Assembly: GCA_016648135.1 (NCBI GenBank)
Contig: JADDOH010005086.1
Coordinates: 1 to 64,000, forward strand
Direction: 5' to 3'
DNA length: 64,000 bases
Source of the DNA: Agrypnia vestita
Lineage: Eukaryota; Arthropoda; Insecta; Trichoptera; Phryganeidae
In this document: piece by piece, positions 23,190-34,540 of the stretch
Layout: the number at the start of each line of letters is the position of its first letter
Position numbering within the stretch: position 1 is the stretch's first letter
Notes under the pieces: generated by a model
What the model was told of the DNA's origin: nothing
The model's database searches: none
The model's input: the letters and a program-made list of their open reading frames with translations, nothing else
Position numbers and translations under genes: made by a program

Positions 23190-23520
23190 TGTAGTGAAGT
23201 ACCTATTATGTATACCGACGGAGTAATTCAAATTTAGAAAATATTCCGCGACGTTATCGGGCCGCCGTTGCTAGTAATTAAACTTTTCTAATGATTCCAA
23301 TTTGAAAAAACTATTAAAAATTTTAAAAATCCAAAATTACACTATAATTATTATTATTTCTTAACGATAATTTGATAAATCTTCTTGATCGTCGCCACGA
23401 GTCTGCTTGCAAAGTTTCAGCTCGATTGGATCACGGGAAAAGGGTCAAAAATCGATCCAAAGTTTTTTCGACGGCAAGCCGGCAAGCAAGCAAGCAGACG
23501 CCACGAGTTAATATAAACGG
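23190..23520 (+). repeat. Dispersed repeat R3, copy 2
   Basis: Shares GAAGTACCTATTAT, CGACGGAGTAATTCAAATTT, GACGTTATCGGGCCGCCG and TTTCAGCTCGATTGGATCAC with 34225-34540 over about 320 bp. It is the fullest copy. It contains AGCAAGCAAGCAGACGCCAC near its right end. Confidence 0.8.
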
Positions 23521-23770
23521 AGTAAATACATGTAAGTTAAGTTATTTTGTTTAATGAAGGTGAGGTATAATTATGTACTTCGAACAAAAAAACTTTTAAA
23601 TATTTCTCCGATGTAGTGAGCTCTCGTTGCACTTCGATTCTCCCCAGCATTTGTGAATCTATTAGATAGATAGTCATGAAATTTGTCATAATTTAAGCAC
23701 TGTTGGTTATAAAGTATGGTCAGGGCCCAACAAGTATTCCTCCAGTTACTCTGAACGGTGTGGTCCGAAG

Positions 23771-24440
23771 GTGACCGAAAGAACAAAATACCTAGGACAC
23801 ATAATTACAAATAATCTAATGGACGACGACGATATTGACAGGCAAAGACGAGCTCTCTGTATGAAAGCGAATATGCTGTGTAGAAGGTTTCGTCTTTGTA
23901 GCACCGCTGTAAAAAGAACGCTCTTCCTTGCCTTCTGTGCAACGTTATATACATGTGAACTCTGGACAAATTATAAAAAGAGCAGCATAGAAAGACTTCG
24001 CATACAATATAACAACGCCTTCCGTATGATGTTTGGCCTTCCCAGATATTGCAGCGCTTCCGGTATGTTCACTGAGGGGCGTGTTCCCAACTTTGCAGCC
24101 CTCATAAGATCCAGGGTGGCAGGGATGAGGGAAAGGATATACAGCTCCGGAAATATCCTTATCCTGGAAGCCCGCCTTACTCCAGCATCCAGCATCGATG
24201 CACACTGGAGAAAGATACTGGCCCCGCATAATTGACTTGCCATCGCTCGCTAAAGCCGATATTTTACCATATATTTCTTTTAATACTTTTAATACTTATA
24301 ATACTTCTCTTCTATTTTATATGATTTTCCTATTTCTCTTTTGTTTTATATAATATTTTTAATGTGTGTATTTACTTTTATATGGAATGAGTGGGATTGT
24401 ACGAACCTCCCCACATTCTGGAATAAAGTTATATTTATTT
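23771..24440 (+). pseudogene. LINE reverse transcriptase C-terminal part
   Basis: The frame reads TKYLGHIITNNLMDDDDIDR, RRALCMKANMLCRRFRLCST, then CATLYTCELWTNYKKSSIER and YNNAFRMMFGLPRYCSASGM. This is the region just C-terminal to the reverse transcriptase core of jockey/RTE-like LINE polyproteins. About 154 codons are intact to a stop at 24235. A 3' tail with AATAAAG and A/T-rich sequence follows. The element is 5'-truncated and has no YADD motif here. Confidence 0.85.
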
Positions 24441-25129
24441 TATTATTTATTTAAGTCTGCCGTAATATGACGGAATTCACCAAATTCGTCCTTTCTAGTA
24501 TATATTTCGTTCATTCATTTGGTTCTACGATGCCGCCGTAGCAGCCTACGAGTCAGAAGAGAGTTTTCCAGAAGATGCAGATTATTCATTTGGCACAAAC
24601 GTCATTGGAGAAATGCGAAAAGTAACTGATCGTGACCGACGCAAGACGCAATCAACGTGCGCGCTCAATACGTACGAAAATAATCGTACGAATACGTGCG
24701 ATAATAATTCGTATCCAAAGTGCGGCCGGCCTAACAGTAACGCAAGCGTTGCAGCAGTTTGGGAGAGTCACTGGACCATCCAGCATATGGACCTGGTGTC
24801 ATAGGACTTTCATCTTGCGGACTGCCGGCAGGTGGTTTAAGCGGTGGCAGACTTCTTCAGCGAGGGAACTGCAGGACTCGTCTCCTGGTCTTAAAAATGC
24901 TTTATATTATAACTAGCTGTAGCCCGTCAAAAATGACGGTATTTTTACATGCTGGTTCCTAAAGAATAAATATTTCCTTATTCATAGCCGACACCCATGA
25001 AATAGTAATAATGATTTTATCAAAATTTTTAATATTTTTTAATGTTTCCCCTGCCGGCAGTTAAACGTTTTATTCTAAACCCTGGCTATTGGGCGGAACA
25101 TGAAATGGTTCACGTCTTTGTAAAGTCCT
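24441..25129. other. Mixed transposon debris
   Basis: Near 24525-24660 a plus-strand stretch reads VAAYESEESFPEDADYSFGT and may be a transposon protein tail. GTGCGGCCGGCC near 24720-24732 is inverted to GCCGGCCGCACACTGGATGC near 22331 and could mark the ends of a Harbinger-like element. The word AACTAGCTGTAGCCCG near 24911 resembles a common insect LINE-associated repeat. No intact gene. Confidence 0.35.
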
Positions 25130-25609
25130 ATGTGCAATAGGGATGGGTCGTCCACGTCCGTCCATCGACGAGACGATCAACTAGTTGAATTCGTCAACTA
25201 GTTAACGCATCAACTTCGTTACGCGGACTATCGTTGGCTATTTTTATTACGTTAATTTTTTAAATTTAAAGAAGTTCGAAGGAATATAGTTTCGGGGAAA
25301 GTAAAACCGCTACTTGTGCTTATATGTAAAAATAAATATTTTATTATTTATTTGTTTACGCACATTATAGGCTTTTACATATTGTTTTATATACTTCTTT
25401 CTATATATAATAAAGAAAGAAGTAGGTATACACAACAATATCAGGTGTAAGCAGTAAAATATAAATATAAACTACATATATAAGCAGTGAAAGTATTGGG
25501 TATAAGCATTAAAATATGAGTATAAAAATTAAAAATATAAATAAGTACAAAGCAGTAATGTGTGTATAAAAAAATATATTAGGTACATATCATTACATGT
25601 GTACAGGGT

Positions 25610-25860
25610 TATATGGAAAACATTAATAACCTCGCAGGACTATATTCCTGCCTTGATTATGAGTCGAAAGCTATCATGACCTAATATCAATAGTTATGGA
25701 GATATGCGACATCAAAGTTTGAATTTTTTCAATATATCTGACTTATTTTTTGGAAAACGTTGGACTATCACTACACTAACTCAAATCGATTACGAAAAAT
25801 TCATTCGTTTCAATACAAGTTAAATAAAATGATAAAAACCTTTACATTTATTTATTATCT
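25610..25860. repeat. Dispersed repeat R6, copy 1
   Basis: Shares TATGCGACATCAAAGTTTG, TTTCTGACTTATTTTTTG-like and AAAACGTTGGACTATCA with 37050-37385 and 43480-43930. It lies inside the hAT-type element. Its superfamily is unknown. Confidence 0.7.
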
Positions 25861-26019
25861 ATAAATTTATAAATAAATACATAATTTAAAAATACTTTAC
25901 ATTTGAGATGTTATCTAGAAATTTATTGAAGAATAAATCTTTCAAAGTCAGGCTTTCTGTGGTGACATTATTAATAAATAAATATATCTGTATTATTTGT
26001 CAACTTTAGTTTAAGGCTC

Positions 26020-26055
26020 AATCTGAGAAAAGGAACATTGTTCCCGAAACATGTA
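26020..26055 (+). other. Hammerhead-like core in a Penelope-type tail
   Basis: CTGAGAAAAGGAACATTGTT is followed by CCCGAAACATGTA. The GGAAC-ATT-GTTCC stem matches stem II and GAAAC is intact, while CTGAGAA departs from CUGANGA at one position. The downstream AAAAAGTGGTGTAAACAAAA tail matches the Penelope-like copies at 33240 and 39600. Confidence 0.4.
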
Positions 26056-26527
26056 AAAAATCAATAAAAAGTGGTGTAAACAAAATTATAATAGATTTAT
26101 TTTTTTATCTATAAAGTTGAAAATAGATCAACTAGTTGACGAATTCAACTAGTTGATCGTCTCGTCGATGGACGGACGTGGACGACCCATCCCTAATGTG
26201 CACTGTATTTTTGACAGGTGATGTAGGCTCGGCGATAACAACATCACTATCGCTGCCCGGGGTTCAAGCCCCATCTCCAGCCGTTTAATTTAGTTTTTTT
26301 AGCCGTGAATTCGAACGGAATTACGGACGTTACACGAAGTTACGGAGACAGAGAGAGACAGACAGACGACGAAATTATTATGTTTGATTGATAATAAAGA
26401 ATTTATTCCAGCGCAAACAGGTTTAGTGTGTAAGACCGAACGACGAAGCGTTAGTGGCGGTCATTTTTTACACAGAGAATTATATATTTTGATTAATGAT
26501 TAATACCAATGACATACATATGCGATA

Positions 26528-26768
26528 TGTGGGAGATAAAAGCAAAGATGGCAATAATCAAAAAAATTATAAAAAATGTATTGAATGCAGTCACCGAGGA
26601 TTACTAATCTTAAATGTTCTGAATTCTAGATTTTTTGTATCTATCCCTTCCAAAATTTATAGATTATGTTTCCTATAAAATCTCGAATTAGTACATTATA
26701 AATTAGTAATCCTCGATGACTGAATTTACTTTTTTTTTATATTGTTGCCTTTGCTTTTATACCCCACA
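26528..26768. mobile_element. Palindromic MITE-B, copy 4
   Basis: Ends TGTGGGAGATAAAAGC and GCTTTTATACCCCACA with inner CCGAGGATTACTAATCTT and AGTAATCCTCGATGACTG. Confidence 0.8.
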
Positions 26769-26879
26769 TATAGTAATGGATGCACTTATCAGTTTTAATT
26801 TTCACGAAACTGAAATATTAAAAAAATCTAATTCAGAATATTTTAAAAGTAAGTAAAAGGCTCAAAGTCGATGTTCTCA

Positions 26880-27480
26880 TTTTATTTAGGTAATGAAAAC
26901 GGAATGAGATCAACTACCTACATAATAATTTTGAAAACGGATCCAGATCACCTAGGATGGACAGAGAAGAGAAGAGGACCCACCACACACCCAGGGTCGT
27001 TCTATGAGCAACACTATATTTATTGGCCATACACTTTCGCCACCCATGTTCGGCATTTTTAATACTAAAGTGGCCGTGCTCACCGTCTCGCAGACACCCG
27101 TGGGAATGCGAGCGGGACGGGGAGGCGTCCACGCAAAACCTTTTGCCTTTCTCCGAGGCGCATGGACAAATAACAATTGGAACATATTTATTTTCCATCA
27201 AGTGGAATGGACATTCAAAATTAGTACATTATCGGGGATTGGGAATTGTAATTCTTAATTTAAAAAATTGATCTCACACGCAACGCTGGCCCACGTAAAT
27301 ATGTCGAGTCCAATAAAAACCTTGACTGTACATTACCCAGTCTCGATTTTCGTTGTTTTTCCGCGAATTTCTCGCAGCTTCCTGATGATGAAAAGCAACA
27401 ATCTTACATCTGTCGTCTGTCAGGTTTATCTTACGCATTCAGTGTTTTATTCAACAAGTTAATCATTTAACAGAAACCAA
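26880..27480. other. Unassigned block with a GC-rich core
   Basis: Bases 27080-27180 are GC-richer than the surroundings and give long frames on both strands (26914-27201 minus, 27004-27271 plus). None shows a recognised family, splice sites or repeats in the window. It could be a decayed retroelement. I do not support a gene here. Confidence 0.3.
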
Positions 27481-27886
27481 TATGCTCATATAATAATTTC
27501 GCGTAAAATATATTTTAAAATGTGAATATTTTAAAAATTTCGCATCGAAAAGCGTTTCAACCGACCGTATTAGGATTAACTTACAACTGAATAAATAAAG
27601 AAAGTTGAATTTTGGCCGAAATAGTGAATACACATTTCGTAGATATTAATGACCGTGTACATTTGAAGTGTTATATCCAGTTTAATTATTTTTTTTTCTA
27701 TTTTATTTTATTTTATATTTAATGAGATGGGAGGATAATACTGAGTAAAAAATACACAAAAAACAATAAGTAATTTCAACTACCGTATCAAAAAAGTGGA
27801 TTGCTCTATGGACAAAAATAAAAATTAATCAATTAATAAAAATAAGAACTACACATAAGGTCGATATATTCACGGAAACATAGAGG

Positions 27887-27959
27887 GTTGCTATAGCTTA
27901 GTGGTCAGAGCACCGGCCCCGGAAAGAAGGTGACCTGGGTTCGAATCCCAGTAGTAACC
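27887..27959 (+). tRNA. tRNA-like gene with unpaired anticodon stem
   Basis: The 73 bases fit tRNA numbering exactly. The 7-bp acceptor stem GTTGCTA/TAGTAAC has one G-U; the D arm is GCTT...GAGC and the T arm CTGGG-TTCGAAT-CCCAG is perfect. The internal polymerase III boxes are present (TAGTGGTC-type A box; GGTTCGAATCC B box) and a T6 run follows about 10 bases downstream. However, the anticodon stem CCGGC/AGAAG does not pair and position 33 is C, not U; the nominal anticodon would be CGG. This is probably a tRNA pseudogene, a SINE head, or a tRNA-like RNA. Confidence 0.55.
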
Positions 27960-28369
27960 TAATATTTTTTCATGAATTAGATTTTTCTGTATGTCTTTCT
28001 AATTGATTAATTAATTTGGTTATTAAATATTTCACAGAACTTTGTTCCGAAAAATTACAACTTCACAAATATGAATGTGTTCTCGAATATACAATACATT
28101 ATCTACATATTTAAAACTCAAATTATCAAACTGCTACGAAAAGCAATCTTGCTCTTCTAAATTATTACATTTTCTTTGAAAAATTCGATATAATTTTTTT
28201 TTAATAACATTCACTGAGTACTGAGTAAAATACATAAAAAAATGAATTACTTTTTTAAAACTCAGCCCACTATTCCAATAGCAGGTGTCTTCGGCCTGCT
28301 CTAGCATCATGCGTACTAAGTACTACAATGTAGTACTACATTATACTGAAGCGCACACTTCACTCATTT

Positions 28370-28860
28370 GTAAGTGTACCGCACACTATAAGTTACACAC
28401 TTCAAATTTCACACTTCAAATTGCACACTTCAAATTGCACACCACAAATTTTATACTTCAAAGTACACAGTGTACCACTTCAAATTATGTCATACTTCAA
28501 ACACATTCCAATTTGTGAAGATTTTTGGCCGATTTTTTTGCAAGCCGATGCAGCTAAAACGTCTTTTTGAAATGTCACACTCTTGTCAGATTTTTTTTTT
28601 GGAAGTTGATGTAGCTATAATGACCTTTTGAAATCCCACCCCCTACGGTTTTGAATTTTTTTGAATTGAATTGTTGAAATCTCTGGAAACTGAAACAATC
28701 CCCCCCCATGGATTTGAAAATTTTGCAGTAGTTTGAAGAAACACTTCTTGTAGATCATTGTAGCAGATACAATTTTGTAATACTACAATTACGTCACTTC
28801 ATGTAGTTTATTGAAGTAGATGAAGTGTGTAATGTTTCGGTAGGTGTAATGATTATTGAA
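28370..28860. repeat. Dispersed repeat R5, uninterrupted copy with short tandem repeats
   Basis: Bases 28380-28505 are degenerate tandem copies of about 14 bases (CACACTTCAAATT type). After this come TTTTTGGCCGATTTTTTTGC, CCCCCATGGATTTGAAAATT and TTTATTGAAGTAGATGAAGT. The same order occurs at 32940-33740, where it is broken by Penelope-like insertions. Confidence 0.7.
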
Positions 28861-28869
28861 CAGTATAGA

Positions 28870-29104
28870 GACCATCTTACAAGTTTTCACAGAATTAATC
28901 TGTTGTGTTTTAACATAAAGCAACAATAACTTGAGTTATAGAATAAAAAATAAAAAAAGTGAAAGTTTTAAGTTATGGACAAACTATGAGAGTCAAAGAA
29001 TTAGAGGTAAAAAGAGAATAAGGAATGGATAGGAAAGGACAAATCTACTTAGTAAAAAGGACAAGAGATAAGAATAAAAAAAAGTGCAAAAGATATATGT
29101 AGGT
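28870..29104 (+). repeat. Dispersed repeat R4, left half of the interrupted copy
   Basis: Matches 18345-18560 (GTGAAAGTTTTAAGTTA, CTACTTAGTAAA, GTGCAAAAGATATA). It stops at ATGTAGGT, where the hAT-like element begins, and resumes at 31570 with the same ATGTAGGT and then ATAAAGATATCTGATCAATA. Confidence 0.8.
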
Positions 29105-31569
29105 TAGGGTGTCCCAGGCTATAAGGGTGAAATTTTTTTTTTCGAATTTCAAAACGCATACCCTCTATTTTTTTTTCATTTGACTCCAAAAACTTAAATA
29201 TTAAATATAATTGAGATCAGATAACGATAACCCGTGCCGACTTGACGTCAAAGTTTAAGTTGAAAAGTTAGTATGGAGGTATTGGGACATTGTAGAGTTC
29301 ATTTTTTATATTCAGTAAATAAAACACATTTATAATATTTATTATGTATTTATAGTAAAAAACACATTAATCATTAAATTTCCTTTTCAAAGTTTGCTTT
29401 TTACAATCAAGGATATACGTTTCTGTGTTCTTGTACGCAACGTAATAAAAATTGCTTTTGCTCCTCTTCAACAATGAGTAAACCATGAAAGTCTTGCATT
29501 AATTTAACCGCTCTTTCTGCCGTATCATTAACTGCTCTCAGTGTAAATAGCTTCCTTTTAGCTTGTTGGGACGAATCATTATTTGACCATAAAGAAGGGC
29601 TCTTCTTCAGAAAGCTGTCATCAATATTGAGTCGATTAAATAGGAACTTGCTTTTGACAGAGACGAAGTCATCAATGTTTTTCTCTAAAATTAAATCAGA
29701 AGGAACGGTCATCAATCGTATGGTAAACCATAGAAGAAAATCGAAGCGTAATTTACATATAAGACATACCAAAAAGTGGGCCACAAAGTTTTTCTTTACA
29801 TGCAATATAACGTTTATCGTGGGCTGATGGGTTTTCTTTAGCTAAGTTAGCAACCATTTTTACTTAGTTTCTTGATCGACATCATCGTCAAATAAAGACA
29901 AAACAGACACTTAATCTGTCAAATACCATAAATACTGGAAAAACTTCTGTAAAGCTGCTTTGGAAATGCTTTTATCTATTGTTTCGTAAGCTTTCAGGGA
30001 CTTCAAAAAGCATAAGTCCTGATAAGGTGCTTTTATTGCTAAAATGCATTGGAGCCAGAATTTGACGTAGGATGTCACGATAAATAGACAGACATCCAAC
30101 AGAGCTGCCTTACCCTTATTTGAAATTCTGAATTGGGAGGTTAGTAACGATATTTTTAACGAATAAATAGCTTTCGCCATCTACCGAGCTTGGTGCATAG
30201 TACCTGGAGGCCGAATCTTGAATTTCTTCTCTGTATCTCCACCAAGAAATATTATTGAAAGCTCAATTAATTCACGATAGTCATCTCTAGCTATTTCTTT
30301 AGTCAATTCAAATCGGTAGAATTCTAGCAGTTTATCAATTTCTGAAACATTTAAACAAGATAGCTTTGCTGTACAGATTTGTATTTTTTCGGCATCAACA
30401 TTTTTCCAGTTTTCTCGGAACTTTTTAAACAACGGAATGACTGGGCTTGTAGTTTAGTAGTAGTGTAGGCTGATTTTCGCTTCAAACACACTTTTTAATA
30501 CTAGTTCATAGACGTGATGACGGCAAGCAAAAATAAGCATTTCTATATCCGGTTTTTGTTCGAGAAGCACCATTAATACGGCCTGTATTTGAAGCAGTAG
30601 TATCACAACAGAGAATCTGCACTCTGTCCTCGAGATTCCAGTTGATAATGGCATTCCAAACTGCCTGTGCCTGTTCGCTTCCTTATGAGCTGTCCAATTT
30701 TGGCACAGCGTTAAGTTGTTCGTTATCGTCACTATGAAATAACTATCGGGAGGCGTTCTTCTTTAGATTTACCTGAATTTAGAGCCGGCAATAGTTTTCC
30801 ATCCCAGTGGACAGTTACCGTATCCGGGATATTGTTTTGAAAATTAACTTTTATAGCTTCAGCCCGCTCTCTTCGCATTTCTGTACGAATTCTATGGATT
30901 GAGGACTTGCTTACAGAAAAGTCATCCATGTTATGCCCTAGTGCCTCAATAGTAGCTTCAATTATAAATACAGAATCTCTCACACTTAACTTGTCTAAGT
31001 TGGAAAGAAACTCTTGTCGACGTTGTTCAAACACTTCTTGTGTTTTTTTCGCATTTTCAGCAAATCTCTCCAAACTTGGTATAATGAAATTAGTTTCTTA
31101 ACACAGTTTTATAATGATTTAGTAGATATACGTGCCTTTTCCCAGTAAATAATACAATCACGAATAGTAAGATTTGCACTTTCATTGACACTTAAATTCA
31201 CTTCACGAATATTATAGAACAAAACTCCCAGTACTTGTCCATTAGAGGGAAGTTTCAAACCGGTTATTTGATGTTTTACGTCTCCTGTTAAAAATATCTT
31301 CTTTTGAGAACTTCATTACTCCAATGACATGTTGACTACTCAAAAGTAATGCGTTTACTAATAAAATAACCAAGTAATAAGAAGCAAGCAATGCGAGATT
31401 TCCGTCGCGCCTTACCGTGCAAGCACAGACACGTTTCGCTGCAAGTCGGCACGGGTTGTCGTGATCCTAAGTACGCAAAACTTCATTTTAAAATGTTTTG
31501 AGACCATTCAAACAAAATAAGAGGGTATGCATTAAAAAAATATCACTTTAATTTTTTTGGGACACCCTA
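29105..31569 (-). mobile_element. hAT-like DNA transposon, complete but dead
   Basis: The ends are TAGGGTGTCCCA (left) and its complement (right), with further inverted similarity at GCATACCCTCT. A perfect 8-bp target duplication ATGTAGGT flanks it (29097-29104 and 31570-31577), as expected for hAT. It is inserted in repeat R4; the uninterrupted copy at 18280 shows the pre-insertion state. The total is 2,465 bp, with a broken transposase on the minus strand. Confidence 0.87.
29407..31073 (-). pseudogene. hAT-like element transposase, broken
   Basis: Fragments run in order 31073-30732, about 30700-30454, 30432-29911 and 29805-29407. The first starts ERFAENAKKTQEVFEQRRQE and includes TVHWDGKLLPAL. 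A middle part has ACRHHVYELVL; a later part reads RPPGTMHQAR, then a TAG where the protein family has Trp, then MAKAIYSLKI. At least one more frameshift lies near 29900. The pattern (HWDGK, RHH, PGTMH.AR.MAKAIYSLK) is seen in many uncharacterised insect and cnidarian transposon proteins. Linkage to hAT comes mainly from the 8-bp duplication and ends. Confidence 0.75.
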
Positions 31570-31605
31570 ATGTAGGTATAGCATAAAGATATCTGATCAA
31601 TACAT

Positions 31606-31625
31606 CTGCATATATATATATTTCG

Positions 31626-31685
<60 letters not shown>
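31606..31685. repeat. AT dinucleotide microsatellite
   Basis: Alternating AT tracts with a short TTTCG interruption. Self-complementary. Confidence 0.9.
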
Positions 31686-31689
31686 AGAA

Positions 31690-32939
31690 GTAGGTTCAAA
31701 AGAAAGAAGATGGATTAAAGAAGAGGAAAAAAAGAAGATTTATGACCGAGGTGAATATCCAAGAGTTTTAAATTCATAGATCGTTGAATTGAAAAGATCC
31801 AAGTCGCTGAATATAGAGTTGAACAAATTAGACGAGACTTTATGTTAGACTTTATCTGTTCCAGGTGTTGAAGTTATTGTTAAGAGAATGGATGTTGTGA
31901 AGGAGTGACTTTTTAAATGGCGATAGGGTATCTGCAAGAATACCAGCATCAATTCGATACAAATACTAGTTTTAGAGAAATGTTTCCTCTTTATTTCCTC
32001 GTAGTCTCGCCCATGTGTTATCATCTATCTAGCTATATCGATGGTCCCTACGTATACTGTCGAATCTGCAAAAAATCTTCTTAATCCTCATTTTAACAGG
32101 TTGTGTTAAGTTTACGGATACGCCCCTCTCGTATCCGTAAACTTAATACAACAAAACAATGCGCGTATTACGCACTGTACCCACACTAACTCAATTGCAA
32201 GCTTATGTGAAAAAACCTATACACCTCCTTTATTAAAAAAAAAACATACGACTTTATTAATTTTTAAAGCTAGCAATGGAAAAACAACGCGTGCAGTCAT
32301 AATATAGACAATACTACACCGTGCATGCTTTCGGGATATAATCTTCAATAGATGTGTTCAGCCAATTGACAATTTGCAGATTTTTTGGACAACATTAGGT
32401 ATTCCATCTCTCCATAATTTCAATCGTAACCATTTGTAAAACATTTTATTTGTTTTGACGTTCAAGAAGTAAAGTAGGTACTATTTAGAAGAATGAACTA
32501 AGTAACGGAGAAAAGTTCAACATTTGCAAGAATCAACTAATAACAAAGCTTCTGGTAATAAGAATGCTTACGTTTACTGAAAGAACAGCTTATAAAAACA
32601 TTTACAAAGGCGTCCTGTATTTACACTTGATAATATCAAAATTAATCTAAAACAATACAGGCATGAAAGAGAGGAGATGCGGGAGGGAGACGTCCTGTAC
32701 TAATTAAAATTTGATCGGCTTAGTTAAATACATTTTGTTTAATCATCATTTTAAGGGATGTTTCGTTTCAGTGTTATAAATTATACCATTATCCTTTGAA
32801 AGTTAGTTTACTACCATTTTGCGTGCTTCGAGTAAGAAAGTAACGCTCTGTGGTGAACACGGTTCTGGGCTACCGTCAGTGCAGCTGAACGCACATCTGG
32901 GGAAAGGCATTGGGGCTTGCTGGCGTGTGGTCTGCGCGC
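31690..32939. other. Intergenic stretch with one hairpin
   Basis: No gene is supported in this 1.25 kb. Arms 32101-32122 and 32130-32151 (TTAAGTTTACGGATACG and complement) form a hairpin with a 7-base loop. A GC-richer patch at 32850-32940 has no recognised identity. Confidence 0.4.
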
Positions 32940-33740
32940 TGGGCACACTACAAACTACACACTTCAAAATCGCACACTTTAAATTTTAAATTGAAGTGTG
33001 ACTTTTTTAGTATGTGAAAATTTTTGGCCGACATTTTTGCGAAGTTCACGTAGATAAAAATAAATAATTGACAGAGGTTTTGATGTGGATAAACGGCCGA
33101 AATATTTGTGGTGGTGGTCGAATGAAGAAAAGTTTGAAAACCCAAAAGCACCAATTAACTGTTCGAAGAATATTTTTTCTTCTTCTGTATGAAGGCTTGA
33201 ACTTTGTGGTGACATTATTATTAAAATAAAACACAAATTACTTTGTTTTCACCACTATATTAGATTAATAAATCTTATTATCTTTTATTTTTTAATCTAA
33301 TATAGTGGTGAAAACAAAGTAATTTGTGTTTTATTTTAATAAAAGCACCAAATGACGAAATCTGCGTAAAATGAAACAATCCTCCCCCATGGCTTTGAAA
33401 ATTTTGTTGTAGCACACTTTTTTAGTTATATTGTTTATTAAATTGGCGTTAACTTTGTGGAATGACGTATTATAAATATATATTAAATATATCACTTGTC
33501 TAAGACTACTTGTGAGTTTAGGAGTACACACGACTAGTTTCGACAACTACAGTTGTTATCATCAACGGGTGATTATATAAACTCTGTCGTAAAACTGTTT
33601 ATATAATCACTTTTTAAGTAGTACATACTTCTTGTTGATCATTGTAGTATAGACAATTTTGTTGTACTACAATTAGTTCATACCATGCAGTTTATTGAAG
33701 TAGATGAAGTGTGTAATGTTTCGGTACATACTTACTACAA
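32940..33740. repeat. Dispersed repeat R5, copy interrupted by Penelope-like pieces
   Basis: R5 blocks at 32945-33060, 33355-33425 and 33625-33725 line up with 28370-28860. Between them are a near-perfect palindrome of the GTGGTGAAAACAAAGTAATT tail (33210-33350) and a second insert (about 33430-33625) carrying a hammerhead-like core on the minus strand. Confidence 0.65.
33536..33571 (-). other. Hammerhead-like core
   Basis: The minus strand has TTGATGA, then TAACAACTGTAGTTGTC and GAAAC. The inner ACAACTGTAGTTGT is a clean stem II. Only the first base differs from CUGAUGA. Confidence 0.45.
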
Positions 33741-34224
33741 ATGTAGCGCACACATTGTAGTCTTCATTTTGAAACGTAGTTTTTTCCTTCGCTACGACCG
33801 GCAACTGAACTCTTCACTCCGTTTCTGCCGCATAATTTCTAACCTGTGCATTTCGTAAGTACGCGTTTCTATTTCATTTACATGTAATTCCTGCCTGAAT
33901 TATCCACTGCCAGAAGACTAAGATTAGTTTTTTAAAGACATTTGCGGTGGCAGACCCAAGGGCGTGGAACTCTCTTCCCTCCGTAACACGGAATAGTGTT
34001 TAAAAAGATACTTAAAAAACTAACCAAGTTTTTATTTTACTACCTTTCTTTGTAAATTAAGTTTACCATCATGTAATAATTGATTGACTGAAAATGAAAC
34101 ATGTCTAGACAAATATCTATGTCAAAAATCTCTAAAAATATCTCTTTATTATTTGATTTCTTCCCAAAAAACCGAAGTGTGCTGTCATCTATGAACCAAT
34201 TGTCATAAATTTTCGAAATTCGTA

Positions 34225-34540
34225 GTGAAGTACCTATTATACCTACCGACGGAGTAATTCAAATTTTAAATATTCCGTGACGTTATCGGGCCGCCGGCGC
34301 TGTTGGTAGTAATCAAACTTTTGTAATGATTCCAATTTGAAAAAACCATTGAAATTTCTAAAAATCCAAAATAATACTATAATTATTATTATTTTGTAAC
34401 TAAAATTTGATAGATCTTTTTGATCGTCGCCACGGGTCTGCTTGCAAAGTTTCAGCTCGATTGGATCACGGGAAAAGGGTTAAAAATCGATCCAAAGTCT
34501 TTTCGTCAAGAAAATAAGCGAGCAGACGCCACGAGGTAAA
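34225..34540 (+). repeat. Dispersed repeat R3, copy 3
   Basis: Over 300 bp matches 23190-23520 with small indels (GACGTTATCGGGCCGCCG, ATCGTCGCCACGGGTCTGC). Same orientation as that copy. Confidence 0.8.

Larger units (their letters stand above)
25138..26195. mobile_element. Non-autonomous hAT-type element with 66-bp TIRs
   Basis: TIRs at 25138-25203 and 26130-26195 are identical over 66 bp and start TAGGGATGGGTCGTCCACGT. Flanks ATGTGCAA (25130-25137) and ATGTGCAC (26196-26203) form an 8-bp target duplication with one mismatch. The interior has no transposase but contains repeat R6 (about 25610-25860) and a Penelope-like tail with a hammerhead-like core (about 26023-26050). Confidence 0.85.

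Noticed and set aside
24613..24962. Frames reading RTFILRTAGRWFKRWQ or GLPAGGLSGGRLLQ as a possible second exon of the gene at 15206
   Set aside because: The acceptor is weak, three frames are equally open, there is no family match, and it lies among transposon debris.
27004..27271. Frames on both strands in a GC-richer patch
   Set aside because: No recognisable domain, no splice sites and no second copy.
28285..28518. Open frame with HTSNFTLQIAHFKLHTTNF
   Set aside because: It is a translation of a short tandem repeat.
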